Assembly: GCA_964447155.1 (NCBI GenBank)
Contig: CAYURM010000022.1
Coordinates: 1 to 53,372 of the forward strand
Direction: 5' to 3'
From: SMBSF63 sp034003545
GTDB lineage: Bacteria; Chloroflexota; Anaerolineae; Anaerolineales; Anaerolineaceae
Length of the DNA: 53,372 nt
In this document: one piece after another, positions 26,733 through 34,818 of the stretch
How the letters are laid out: each line of letters opens with the position of its first letter
Position numbering within the stretch: the first letter of the stretch is position 1
Program-made: the position numbers and the translations under genes
Notes under the pieces: generated by a model
Told to the model about the DNA's origin: nothing
Databases searched by the model: none
What the model saw: the letters and a program-made list of their open reading frames with translations, nothing else

Positions 26733-28138
26733 ACGGGATGACTTACTGTAGTCCTCAAATGAGCTGGCAGAATTCCTTCCATTGCCCTGTACTTTGCAAC
26801 CGTACGCCGGGCAACTTTGAATCCTTCTGCAGCCATCAGCCGTGCCAGTTCTGAATCACTCATTGGTTTCTCTTCTTCGGAAATCAGCTCGCATAACACG
26901 GTCCTCGCATTCAGGCTGCGGTCAAAAAACGACGACAACGGAACAATCCGTCCATTGGGTAATTGTACCGTCTTACTGGAAACTGCGCGCGAAATTGTCG
27001 ATTCGTGCACCTCCAATTCCACCGCAATTTCTGCCCGCGTCAATTGCTGCAAATACCGCTCGCCGCGTACAATCGCATCCCGCTGGATTGATACCACCCT
27101 TTGCATCAGGCGCTGCATCGTATGGTTGCGCTGCTGAATGCATTTCACCAACAAAGAAGCCTTCTCCAGGTCATTGCGCCAGGCATTTTGCTTCTCACTA
27201 TCCACCTGCCGAATGGATTGCCGAAAGAGCGGATTTACGCGCAACGTACCATAAATCGGCATGATGATCTCTACTACCAGCGGATTATTCTTGTCATTGT
27301 TTAAATAATTGATGATGATATCTGGCCTGCGGTATACCTGAAGCGTAACCTGGGTAGGCTGCCGCACATCCCCCCAATGGGAGCGGGAGGGAAACGGGTT
27401 CAAATTCTCGCTGATAAACCGCACCGCTTCCTGAACTTTACGGGTAGATGCGCTCAGTTGATGAGCCAGTTCAGCCAATTGATGACGGCTCAACTTATCC
27501 ATCCCATTCATGATGATCTCAACCACGAAATCAGGGATAAATTGATTCTCAGACAATACCTCCACCTGTACCAGCAAAGCCTCCTGAGGCGATCGCGACC
27601 CAACACCCACCGGATTGGCATGTTTAATGATTGACAATACATTTTCTACACGTGAAGGAGGCACATGAAAATAACGCACCATTTCCTGAATATCAACCAT
27701 CAGCAGCCCATCATCATCCAGCCGGGTCAACAAATATGCTGCAATCGGTCGATCTTCAATTTCCAGCTCGGCAGCGATCTGTTGAAATACATACGTCGGC
27801 AAATCTGCACCGAGCGCCGGTTGATCAATCTCTGGCATGGAATCTGCATAATGATCCGAACGCGGGGTAAAATCTTCTCGTGGCGAAATGAAAACCACAG
27901 GCTCTTCTGGATCTTCGGATTTCGGACAACTGCATACCGGGCAATTTCCCCGCGAAGGCAGCAGCCGGTTACAGGTCGGACAACGGCGCTCTTCAACCAT
28001 CTCCAGCGCTGGATTGGCTGATAACTCGCCTTCAATCTCCTGCCGGAGTTCATCAGCGGTCATACTTAACAACGTCATCGTCTGCGCCAGATGAGCAGTT
28101 GTTAACGGACGAAGTGCATGTGATTGAATTTGGAACAT
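26729..28138 (-). CDS. rpoN: RNA polymerase sigma-54 factor with zinc-ribbon insertion
   Basis: RpoN directs RNA polymerase to -24/-12 promoters and needs an AAA+ activator. The 469-residue protein has the Gln/Leu-rich region I (LRPLTTAHLAQTMTLLSMTADEL), the core-binding domain, the HTH region (EVHESTISRAVSSKTV) and the RpoN box ARRTVAKYR near the C terminus. Between region I and the core domain is a four/five-cysteine module, CPTCNRLLPSRGNCPVCSC, typical of a zinc ribbon and not part of standard RpoN. The start at 28138 (MFQIQ) follows AAGGGG. A longer frame to 28180 would begin upstream of the predicted transcription start. A sigma-54 promoter precedes the gene, so it is probably autoregulated. 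Confidence 0.94.
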   Translation of the reverse strand: MFQIQSHALRPLTTAHLAQTMTLLSMTADELRQEIEGELSANPALEMVEERRCPTCNRLLPSRGNCPVCSCPKSEDPEEPVVFISPREDFTPRSDHYADSMPEIDQPALGADLPTYVFQQIAAELEIEDRPIAAYLLTRLDDDGLLMVDIQEMVRYFHVPPSRVENVLSIIKHANPVGVGSRSPQEALLVQVEVLSENQFIPDFVVEIIMNGMDKLSRHQLAELAHQLSASTRKVQEAVRFISENLNPFPSRSHWGDVRQPTQVTLQVYRRPDIIINYLNNDKNNPLVVEIIMPIYGTLRVNPLFRQSIRQVDSEKQNAWRNDLEKASLLVKCIQQRNHTMQRLMQRVVSIQRDAIVRGERYLQQLTRAEIAVELEVHESTISRAVSSKTVQLPNGRIVPLSSFFDRSLNARTVLCELISEEEKPMSDSELARLMAAEGFKVARRTVAKYRAMEGILPAHLRTTVSHPV

Positions 28139-28183
28139 AATAGTACCCCTTACAAAAATAGTATATCTCGTCCTTCCCATTGT

Positions 28184-28200
28184 TGCAAGATGTGTGCCAG
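28184..28200 (-). promoter_or_regulatory. Sigma-54 (-24/-12) promoter of rpoN
   Basis: The minus-strand sequence is CTGGCACACATCTTGCA, a match to YTGGCACGrNNNTTGCW with correct GG-GC spacing. It departs from consensus just after TGGCAC. Transcription would start near 28173, leaving a 35-base leader before the rpoN ATG at 28138. It closely resembles the site at 23601-23617, including the downstream ACA-TG bases. Confidence 0.78.
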
Positions 28201-28238
28201 GTTAAATTTCCCTTTTCATGCCAACTCGTTCCTCCCAA

Positions 28239-28247
28239 TGGTAAAAT
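28239..28247 (+). promoter_or_regulatory. Extended -10 promoter of trmFO
   Basis: TGGTAAAAT (TG-n-TAAAAT) lies 35 bases before the trmFO start codon at 28282. The -35 region is poor (TGCCAA), as expected for extended -10 promoters. It diverges from the rpoN promoter. Confidence 0.45.
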
Positions 28248-28281
28248 CAAGTCAACTATATTTTTAATAATGGATGTGGCT

Positions 28282-29646
28282 ATGCGAAAATTTTTGACGA
28301 TTATCGGTGCCGGCCTCGCTGGCTGCGAGGCCGCCTGGCAGGCAGCTCAAAAAGGTCTCCAGGTAACCCTTTACGAAATGCGCCCCCAGGTCGAAACTGG
28401 CGCACACCAAACCGACGGCCTCGCCGAGCTGGTCTGTTCCAACTCACTCGGCTCCAACCTGCCAGACCGCGCTTCCGGCCTGCTAAAGGAAGAACTGCGC
28501 CATCTCGGATCGCTGCTTCTGGAATGCGCCGGGCAAACTGCTGTTCCCGCCGGCGGCGCTCTGGCCGTCGACCGCGATGCCTTTTCCCAACTAATAACGG
28601 AAAAAATCACCGCCCATCCCAACATTACCCTTGTTCGCGAAGAAGTCAAACGCATTCCCCAGGGTGGCCCCGTTATCATTGCCTCCGGCCCGCTGACCTC
28701 CTCCGCCCTTTCCGCAGACATCCACCAATGGAGCGGGCAGGACAACCTCTTCTTTTTTGATGCCGTCGCCCCCATCATCGCTGTCGATTCCCTCAATATG
28801 GACATTGCCTTCCGCGCCTCCCGTTATGATCGTGGCGACCAGGAACAAGGCGACTACATCAACGCCCCTCTGAACAAAGAAGAATACGGCCATTTTATAG
28901 AAAGCCTGCTTAAAGCTGAGCGGATCGTCCTCCAGGAATTTGAAACCGCGATCCAGGAAGGTGTCCGTGCCGGTTCCTCCTCCTTTTTTGAAGGTTGCCT
29001 GCCGGTAGAAATCATTGCCAGCCGCGGCCATGACGCTCTCGCCTATGGCCCCATGCGCCCCGTTGGCCTGCACGATCCCCGCACCGGAAGACGGCCGTAT
29101 GCCGTCCTCCAGCTCCGTCAGGATAACCTCGCTGGTGATTTATACAACATGGTTGGCTTCCAAACCAATCTCAAATTTCCCGCCCAAAAAGAAGTCTTCC
29201 GCCTCATCCCTGGTCTGGAAAACGCCGAATTTGTACGCTATGGGCAAATGCACCGCAACACCTTCATCGCCTCGCCCCTGCTCCTCCACCCCACCCTGCA
29301 GGCGAAAGACCGCAGCCAGCTCTTCTTCGCCGGGCAAATCACTGGTGTCGAAGGTTACATCGGAAATATTGCCACCGGCCTGCTGGCCGGCCTGAATGTT
29401 GTCCGCCAGATAGCCGGTCAGGACTTGCTCATCCTCCCCGAAACCACCATGCTGGGTGCTTTATGCCGTTATATCACCCAGGCCGACATGAAAGACTTCC
29501 AGCCCATGAAAGCCAATTTCGGCATTGTGCCGCCATTGGAGCAGCCAGTCAAAGGCAAACGCCAGCGCGCCGCTGCCTATGCGCAGCGTTCCATCGACGA
29601 CCTGCAAGCTTTCATCCAATCACACGGCTTGCACCATGACGGATAA
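28282..29646 (+). CDS. trmFO: Folate-dependent tRNA (uracil-54-C5)-methyltransferase
   Basis: TrmFO uses methylenetetrahydrofolate and FADH2 to make ribothymidine at position 54 of tRNA. The 454-residue length is normal. The N-terminal FAD-binding motif IIGAGLAGCEAAWQAA starts at residue 6, and VCSNSLGSNL, GALAVDR and the C-terminal QITGVEGYIGNIATG block are family signatures. The ATG at 28282 is chosen because homology starts there. An in-frame ATG at 28270 is possible, and the longer reading from 28180 is not. The last 11 bases overlap the next gene, a peptidase. Confidence 0.95.
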   Translation: MRKFLTIIGAGLAGCEAAWQAAQKGLQVTLYEMRPQVETGAHQTDGLAELVCSNSLGSNLPDRASGLLKEELRHLGSLLLECAGQTAVPAGGALAVDRDAFSQLITEKITAHPNITLVREEVKRIPQGGPVIIASGPLTSSALSADIHQWSGQDNLFFFDAVAPIIAVDSLNMDIAFRASRYDRGDQEQGDYINAPLNKEEYGHFIESLLKAERIVLQEFETAIQEGVRAGSSSFFEGCLPVEIIASRGHDALAYGPMRPVGLHDPRTGRRPYAVLQLRQDNLAGDLYNMVGFQTNLKFPAQKEVFRLIPGLENAEFVRYGQMHRNTFIASPLLLHPTLQAKDRSQLFFAGQITGVEGYIGNIATGLLAGLNVVRQIAGQDLLILPETTMLGALCRYITQADMKDFQPMKANFGIVPPLEQPVKGKRQRAAAYAQRSIDDLQAFIQSHGLHHDG

Positions 29647-30583
29647 ACGCCGGCATCGGCTGATAACCGCTGCCCTCTTCCTGCTGGTCATGGCTCTGGC
29701 AATCGCCTTCCCTGCCATCCAAAACAGGTTGGCAGCGCAAACTGCCTTCATTCCCGCCCGCTTGCCAGCCGTCCCCGCCAAAGAAATTGAATTTAACAGC
29801 CAGCGTGCCTATCAGCACATTGCCACCCAGCTTGCCTTTGGCCCGCGCTATCCCGGCAGTGACGGTCACAAAGCTGTAGGTCGCTGGATCACTGAGGAAC
29901 TGAAAACAAACGGGTGGCAAGTCGATCAGCAAACCTTGAAAATTGACGGACATACCATACACAACTTGATCGCCCATCACGGTGAAACCGCACCAAACAT
30001 CATCCTGGGGGCGCATTACGATACCCGCCTGTGGGCGGACAATGACCCCGACCCCAAGCAGCACGGCCAACCCGTGCCCGGCGCGAACGATGGCGCTTCG
30101 GGCGTCGCCGTTCTGCTGGAACTGGCCCGCGTTATCCCTGCAGATGCGCAGCCAGGTACCTGGCTCGTGTTTTTTGACGCCGAAGATCAAGGCCGAATTG
30201 CCGGCTGGGACTGGATACTCGGCTCCACCGCCTTTGTTGAGACTCTCCAATCAGCACCGCAGGCCGTCGTCATCGTCGACATGATCGGCGACAAAGATCT
30301 CAACATCTATCGAGAAATAAATTCCGACCCTGTCTTGTCAGATCAAGTCTGGAGCCAGGCCGCACAATTGGGTTACGAAGACATCTTCATCAACGAAGAA
30401 AAATACAGCATCCTCGATGACCACACCCCCTTTCTCAACGCAGGCATCCCTGCCATTAACCTGATTGATTTTGATTATCCCGCCTGGCATACCATCCAGG
30501 ATGATCTGGAGCAGGTCTCCGCCAAAAGCCTGCAAACCGTCGGCGACACCCTCCTCGCCTGGCTGCTTTCCCGCACAGATTAA
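29636..30583 (+). CDS. Membrane-anchored M28-family zinc peptidase or glutaminyl cyclase-like enzyme
   Basis: The 315-residue protein has a short basic start and one hydrophobic helix (about 7-28), so it is exported and anchored or cleaved. The M28 zinc ligands are visible as GAHYDTR, GANDGASG, FDAEDQG, VDMIGD and YPAWHT. The blocks DDHTPFLNAGIPAINLIDFDYPAW and WHTIQDDLEQVS resemble bacterial glutaminyl-peptide cyclotransferases as well as aminopeptidases, so the exact reaction is open. The ATG at 29636 lies inside the end of trmFO (11-base overlap). An upstream longer frame would have no signal sequence. Confidence 0.85.
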   Translation: MTDKRRHRLITAALFLLVMALAIAFPAIQNRLAAQTAFIPARLPAVPAKEIEFNSQRAYQHIATQLAFGPRYPGSDGHKAVGRWITEELKTNGWQVDQQTLKIDGHTIHNLIAHHGETAPNIILGAHYDTRLWADNDPDPKQHGQPVPGANDGASGVAVLLELARVIPADAQPGTWLVFFDAEDQGRIAGWDWILGSTAFVETLQSAPQAVVIVDMIGDKDLNIYREINSDPVLSDQVWSQAAQLGYEDIFINEEKYSILDDHTPFLNAGIPAINLIDFDYPAWHTIQDDLEQVSAKSLQTVGDTLLAWLLSRTD

Positions 30584-30610
30584 CGGGCCTGCGTTGCGGG
30601 TACTTTGTAG

Positions 30611-30628
30611 TAACGACTGAAGTCGTTA
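30611..30628. repeat. Short palindromic repeat TAACGACT-GA-AGTCGTTA
   Basis: An 8-bp perfect inverted repeat with a 2-base centre sits in the 194-base space between the peptidase and kinase genes. The motif belongs to a class of short palindromes common in the intergenic DNA of many bacteria. No gene is seen in the rest of the space. Confidence 0.5.
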
Positions 30629-30777
30629 TAGAACCCGAAAATTCGTGCAACAGCACAAATACATACATCCCTGCCAAGGATACTTTTTTCTGTCCGCGGC
30701 TCAAGTTATTTTGAAAAATCGAAACTCACCCGTTAATCATTTGGCAAAAACGCATTCCTGTCGTAAACTACTATTGT

Positions 30778-32028
30778 ATGTCTACATCAAAGATCGCTTG
30801 CCTGAAAGCCTTTCATCCATTATGGACGCAGGGCGTCATCCAGAAATTTTCTACACAAAAAGGGATGCGCGCAGATCTGCAAAACCAGCTCGACAATTTC
30901 TACCGTTCCCTGGAACAGGCTGTCGAAAATAACGAGCCGGCCTGGCTGGATTCTATTCTGGCATTATGGTCAACTTCACTGACCCGCACCGACGTGGAAG
31001 GACATACCAACACCCTTACCCAATTCATCGCCGATCTTTCCGACCTCACTTTTGCCATCGCCCGTCAGGAATTCAACGAGCACACCGCGATGGAGATCAC
31101 CAGTCTCTTGCTGCCACATTTCAACTATGCCTTCGTCAAATCAACGGAATTTGAAACGCAGGCCAGAACCAGCGACCTTACCCGCGAGCTTGAGGAAGTT
31201 CGAAAAAACTTGAACCGCGTCGACAGGAGCAAATCTGACTTTATTGCCGTTGCCGCCCACGAACTGAAAACCCCCTTGACCCTTATCGAAGGCTACGCAT
31301 CCATGCTGAATGACAGTTTCACCAGCCTGAAGTTGGAAGAAGGTTCTCCCGAAGTAACCCTGCTGACTGGCCTGCGCACTGGCATTGTACGCATGCGCAA
31401 CATCATCGATGACATGATTGACGTCTCCATGATCGATAATGGCTTGATGCAGCTGAATTTTCAACCCATTTGGCTCGACCGATTGATCCACATCCTCGCC
31501 GCAGAACTCGAAACCACGATTCAAGAACGTGGTTTGACTTTCAGCATTGAACCATTTGAATCTTTCAGCCAGATGACCTTCGGCGATCCCGAAAGGATCA
31601 TGCAAATCTTTCGCCATATCCTTCACAACTCGATTAAATACACGCCTGACGGCGGCAAAATTACCATCACCGGCAGGAAATTACCTGGTTTCATTGAAAT
31701 CATCATTACGGATACAGGTATCGGCATTTCCCAGGACCAACAGGAAATCGTCTTTGAGAAATTCACCCGCATCGGCAGCGCCATGCTCCATTCCAGCGGC
31801 AAAACCAAATTCAAGGGCGGCGGCCCGGGACTGGGGCTGCATATCGCCAAAGGAATCGTTGAATTTCACGGCGGCACCATCTGGCTCCAATCCCCCGGCT
31901 ATGACGAGAAAAAACTTCCTGGAACCATTGTTCATGTCCTCCTGCCTCTGCGCAAGGAACCGCCAGATGAAACCACAGCGCATCTCTTTGCTCCCCTGAT
32001 CCATTTAGAAGAAAAAGAAAGTGAGTAA
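30778..32028 (+). CDS. Soluble sensor histidine kinase
   Basis: The 416-residue kinase has an unclassified helical N-terminal half (about 1-145), a short coiled linker (about 140-165), a HisKA domain with the H box AAHELKTPLTLIEGY, and a HATPase domain with HNSIKYTPDGG, DTGIGIS and GGPGLGLHIAKGIVE. There is no membrane segment. No response regulator is adjacent, so it is an orphan here. The gene ends 12 bases before an aminotransferase. The start at 30778 is uncertain: an in-frame ATG at 30865 (MRADLQ) is an alternative, but AAAAAGGG is too close to it to be a good ribosome site. Confidence 0.88.
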   Translation: MSTSKIACLKAFHPLWTQGVIQKFSTQKGMRADLQNQLDNFYRSLEQAVENNEPAWLDSILALWSTSLTRTDVEGHTNTLTQFIADLSDLTFAIARQEFNEHTAMEITSLLLPHFNYAFVKSTEFETQARTSDLTRELEEVRKNLNRVDRSKSDFIAVAAHELKTPLTLIEGYASMLNDSFTSLKLEEGSPEVTLLTGLRTGIVRMRNIIDDMIDVSMIDNGLMQLNFQPIWLDRLIHILAAELETTIQERGLTFSIEPFESFSQMTFGDPERIMQIFRHILHNSIKYTPDGGKITITGRKLPGFIEIIITDTGIGISQDQQEIVFEKFTRIGSAMLHSSGKTKFKGGGPGLGLHIAKGIVEFHGGTIWLQSPGYDEKKLPGTIVHVLLPLRKEPPDETTAHLFAPLIHLEEKESE

Positions 32029-32040
32029 ATCGACAATCCT

Positions 32041-33234
32041 ATGATGCCTTTCAAACCAGCAGACCGTGTTTCCTCTCTCAAGCCCTATTTTTTCGCCACC
32101 CTCTCCAAAAAGATCAATCAACTCCTCGCTGCCAATGTTGACGTGATTCGCATCGACATCGGCTCGCCGGATTTGCCCCCGGCCGAATTTATCATCAAAA
32201 CCCTGTGCAGTGAAACGAAACGCAGCGACACACACCGATATTCTCCCTACGGCGGCACACCCGCGTTTCGACAGGCAGTTGCCTTATATTACAAAAATCG
32301 CTTCAACGTCGACCTTGACCCTGCCACAGAAGTGGTCGGTTTGATCGGCTCAAAAGAAGGTCTATTCAACCTGAGTCAAATCCTTCTGGATCCCGGAGAT
32401 CTGGTTCTGGTAACCAACCCAGGCTATCCGGTCTACAAAGCCAGCGCCGCCATCGCCGGGGCGGAGGTCTACATGCTCCCCCTGCTCAGCGAAAATGATT
32501 TCCTCCCCAACCTGGATGCAATCCCAGGTGAAGTTGCCGAAAAAGCCAAGCTGATGTGGCTAAACTACCCCAATAACCCCACGGGCGCGGTCGCTTCGCT
32601 GGCATTCTTCGAAAAAGCTGTCGACTTTGCCAGAAAACACCACATCCTCATCGCCCATGATGCCCCCTATGTCGACATCTGCTTTGATGGCTACATCGCC
32701 CCCAGCATGCTCCAGGTCCCCGGCGCAAAAGACGTCGTTCTGGAATTCAATTCACTCTCCAAAGCCTATAATATGGCCGGTTGGCGGCTGGGCATGGCCG
32801 TCGGCAATCCACAGATCACCCAGCTCCTGCACACCTACAAAACCCAGATCGACACCTCCCATTTCGCCCCTATCCTTTCTGCGGGTGTCGCCGCCCTCAC
32901 CGGTGACCAGACCTGGCTGGAAGAACGCAACCGCATCTACCAGCAGCGCCGCGACATCGTCGTCAAAACGCTCAAAAAACTCGGCTTCGGGCTGAATACA
33001 CCGCCAGCCGCCATCTACATCTGGGCGCACTTGCCGGAACAATTCCCTGATGACTTCGCATTTTGCAGCGCGCTCCTGGACGAATCTGGCATAAGCATCA
33101 CCCCCGGCAGCGTATATGGAGAATACGGCAGCGGATACATCCGCATCTCATTGGGCACAAAAACAGAAAAGATCGAAGAAGCCATGCAGCGACTAACGCA
33201 ATGGTTTCAACAGAAAGGGAAATCCACTCCTTGA
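32041..33234 (+). CDS. PLP-dependent class I/II aminotransferase
   Basis: The 397-residue fold-type I aminotransferase moves an amino group between an amino acid and a 2-oxoacid. The PLP-binding lysine is in SLSKAYNMAGWR (about residue 242). Other blocks are YSPYGGTPAFRQAVA, NPGYPVY, LNYPNNPTGA and the C-terminal YIRISLGT. The sequence resembles LL-diaminopimelate aminotransferase and related alanine or aspartate aminotransferases; the exact substrate is not clear. It overlaps hflX by one base (TGATGA). Confidence 0.9.
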   Translation: MMPFKPADRVSSLKPYFFATLSKKINQLLAANVDVIRIDIGSPDLPPAEFIIKTLCSETKRSDTHRYSPYGGTPAFRQAVALYYKNRFNVDLDPATEVVGLIGSKEGLFNLSQILLDPGDLVLVTNPGYPVYKASAAIAGAEVYMLPLLSENDFLPNLDAIPGEVAEKAKLMWLNYPNNPTGAVASLAFFEKAVDFARKHHILIAHDAPYVDICFDGYIAPSMLQVPGAKDVVLEFNSLSKAYNMAGWRLGMAVGNPQITQLLHTYKTQIDTSHFAPILSAGVAALTGDQTWLEERNRIYQQRRDIVVKTLKKLGFGLNTPPAAIYIWAHLPEQFPDDFAFCSALLDESGISITPGSVYGEYGSGYIRISLGTKTEKIEEAMQRLTQWFQQKGKSTP

Positions 33235-34586
33235 TGACAAAAAGAATCCCCGAACCAACCAAACCACCCCGAGAAAGAGCCTTTCTTGTTGGTGTTGAAT
33301 TTGACAAAGATGAGAACCTTTTGGCTCTCGAAGACTCGCTGGAAGAGCTGGCAATGCTGGCTTTCACTGCCGGGCTGGAAGTCGTCGGTGAAACCACCCA
33401 GCGCCGAGAGCGCCCCAATCCCGAAACCCTGGTCGGTTCGGGCAAAGTAGAAGAAATCAAGATCCTCGTCGAAGAAACCCTTACCCAGGTGGTAGTTTTT
33501 GACAACGAACTTTCCCCGCGCCACCTGCGTGAACTGGAGAAAAAATTCAGTCCCAATGTGCGCGTTCTTGACCGCACGGCCCTCATCCTGGATATCTTTG
33601 CCCAGCACGCCAAAACCAGCGAAGGCATCCTCCAGGTGCAGCTCGCCCAGTACGAATACCTCCTTCCCCGCCTGACCCGCGCCTGGACCCACCTGGCACG
33701 TCAAAGCGGTGGCGCATCAGGCCGCGGCGGCACGGGTGGTGTCGGGCTGCGCGGTCCCGGTGAAACCCAGCTTGAGGTTGACCGCCGTGCCATTCGCCAG
33801 CAAATCTCCATGTTGAAAGAAAGATTGGAAAAAGTACGCGCGCACCGTTCACGCTATCGCGAAAACCGCAAACGCTCACAAATCCCCGTTGTTGCCCTTG
33901 TTGGCTACACGAATGCCGGTAAATCCACCTTGCTCAATCGTCTTTCCGACGCCAAAGTGCTGGTCGCCAACCGGCTTTTTGCCACCCTCGACCCCACCAC
34001 CCGCCGCGTTGAATTGCCCTCCGGGACAGCATGCCTAATGACAGACACGGTGGGCTTCATCCAAAAATTGCCGCACCAGCTCGTGGCTGCTTTTCGCGCC
34101 ACCCTGGAAGAGATCGCCGAAGCTGATTTGCTCGTCCATGTCGTTGACGTCACTCACCCCAATGCGATCGCCCATTGGCATGCGGTCCAACAAACCCTCG
34201 CAGAATTGGAAGCAGATCACATTCCAGCGATTACCGTACTTAACAAGATTGACCGCCTGTCGTCAAAAGATATCCCCCCCGATACCCGCCTTTTCTTCCA
34301 GGATGCATTGCCCATCTCGGCCAAAAAAGGCCAGGGCATTCCTGAACTGTTGATAACCATTGAACAAAAACTGTTTAAAGAGCTGGTCCCCATTGAAGTT
34401 GCCCTGCCCTACAAACAAGGCAATCTCATTTCCATTTTCCACGATCAGGGGCAGGTGACAAACATCGAACATGGCCGTGGCAAGGTCCGCATGGAAGGCA
34501 GCATCCCCGGGAGGCTGCTCACCCAATTTCAGCCATTCTTCACCGTCCCGGCCGATTCCAAAGAAGACCAACAGGACCTGTCATGA
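33234..34586 (+). CDS. hflX: Ribosome-associated GTPase HflX
   Basis: HflX binds the 50S subunit and rescues or splits stalled ribosomes under stress. The 450-residue protein has the N-terminal glycine-poor domain with RPNPETLVGSGKVEEI, the linker helix with GPGETQLEVDRR, and a G domain with G1 GYTNAGKST, G3 DTVGF and G4 LNKIDR. The ATG at 33234 overlaps the aminotransferase stop. Upstream extension of the frame has no family similarity. AAAGGGA serves as ribosome site. The C terminus overlaps the next small gene by 4 bases. Confidence 0.95.
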   Translation: MTKRIPEPTKPPRERAFLVGVEFDKDENLLALEDSLEELAMLAFTAGLEVVGETTQRRERPNPETLVGSGKVEEIKILVEETLTQVVVFDNELSPRHLRELEKKFSPNVRVLDRTALILDIFAQHAKTSEGILQVQLAQYEYLLPRLTRAWTHLARQSGGASGRGGTGGVGLRGPGETQLEVDRRAIRQQISMLKERLEKVRAHRSRYRENRKRSQIPVVALVGYTNAGKSTLLNRLSDAKVLVANRLFATLDPTTRRVELPSGTACLMTDTVGFIQKLPHQLVAAFRATLEEIAEADLLVHVVDVTHPNAIAHWHAVQQTLAELEADHIPAITVLNKIDRLSSKDIPPDTRLFFQDALPISAKKGQGIPELLITIEQKLFKELVPIEVALPYKQGNLISIFHDQGQVTNIEHGRGKVRMEGSIPGRLLTQFQPFFTVPADSKEDQQDLS

Positions 34587-34795
34587 TAAAATCTGCCTTC
34601 TCAAATCTCCTTGACTTTCTCTCTGAATTTATTGCCACTCGCAAGGGGCTTCTGCCTATCCTTGGAATCCTTTTTGTTGCTTTAAATTTCCTTCTGGGCA
34701 TCTTCACCACCGGCTGGCTCTCCTCCTCTGACTTGTTTCTGCACGCGGGGATCATCATTGCCGTGATAGGCTTCCTGCTGGCCTGGGCGCTATAA
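34583..34795 (+). CDS. Small two-helix membrane protein
   Basis: The 70-residue protein has two hydrophobic helices (about 20-43 and 49-69) with a short loop, and an N-terminal amphipathic stretch. Its ATG overlaps the hflX stop (ATGA), so it is a real, coupled gene rather than a chance frame. No family or function is recognised. Confidence 0.7.
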   Translation: MIKSAFSNLLDFLSEFIATRKGLLPILGILFVALNFLLGIFTTGWLSSSDLFLHAGIIIAVIGFLLAWAL

Positions 34796-34818
34796 ATCCA
34801 CCGGGCCGCATTCCACCC

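Noticed and set aside
28139..28180. Longer N terminus for rpoN starting at 28180
   Set aside because: It has no ribosome site, no homology, and would begin upstream of the predicted transcription start at 28173.
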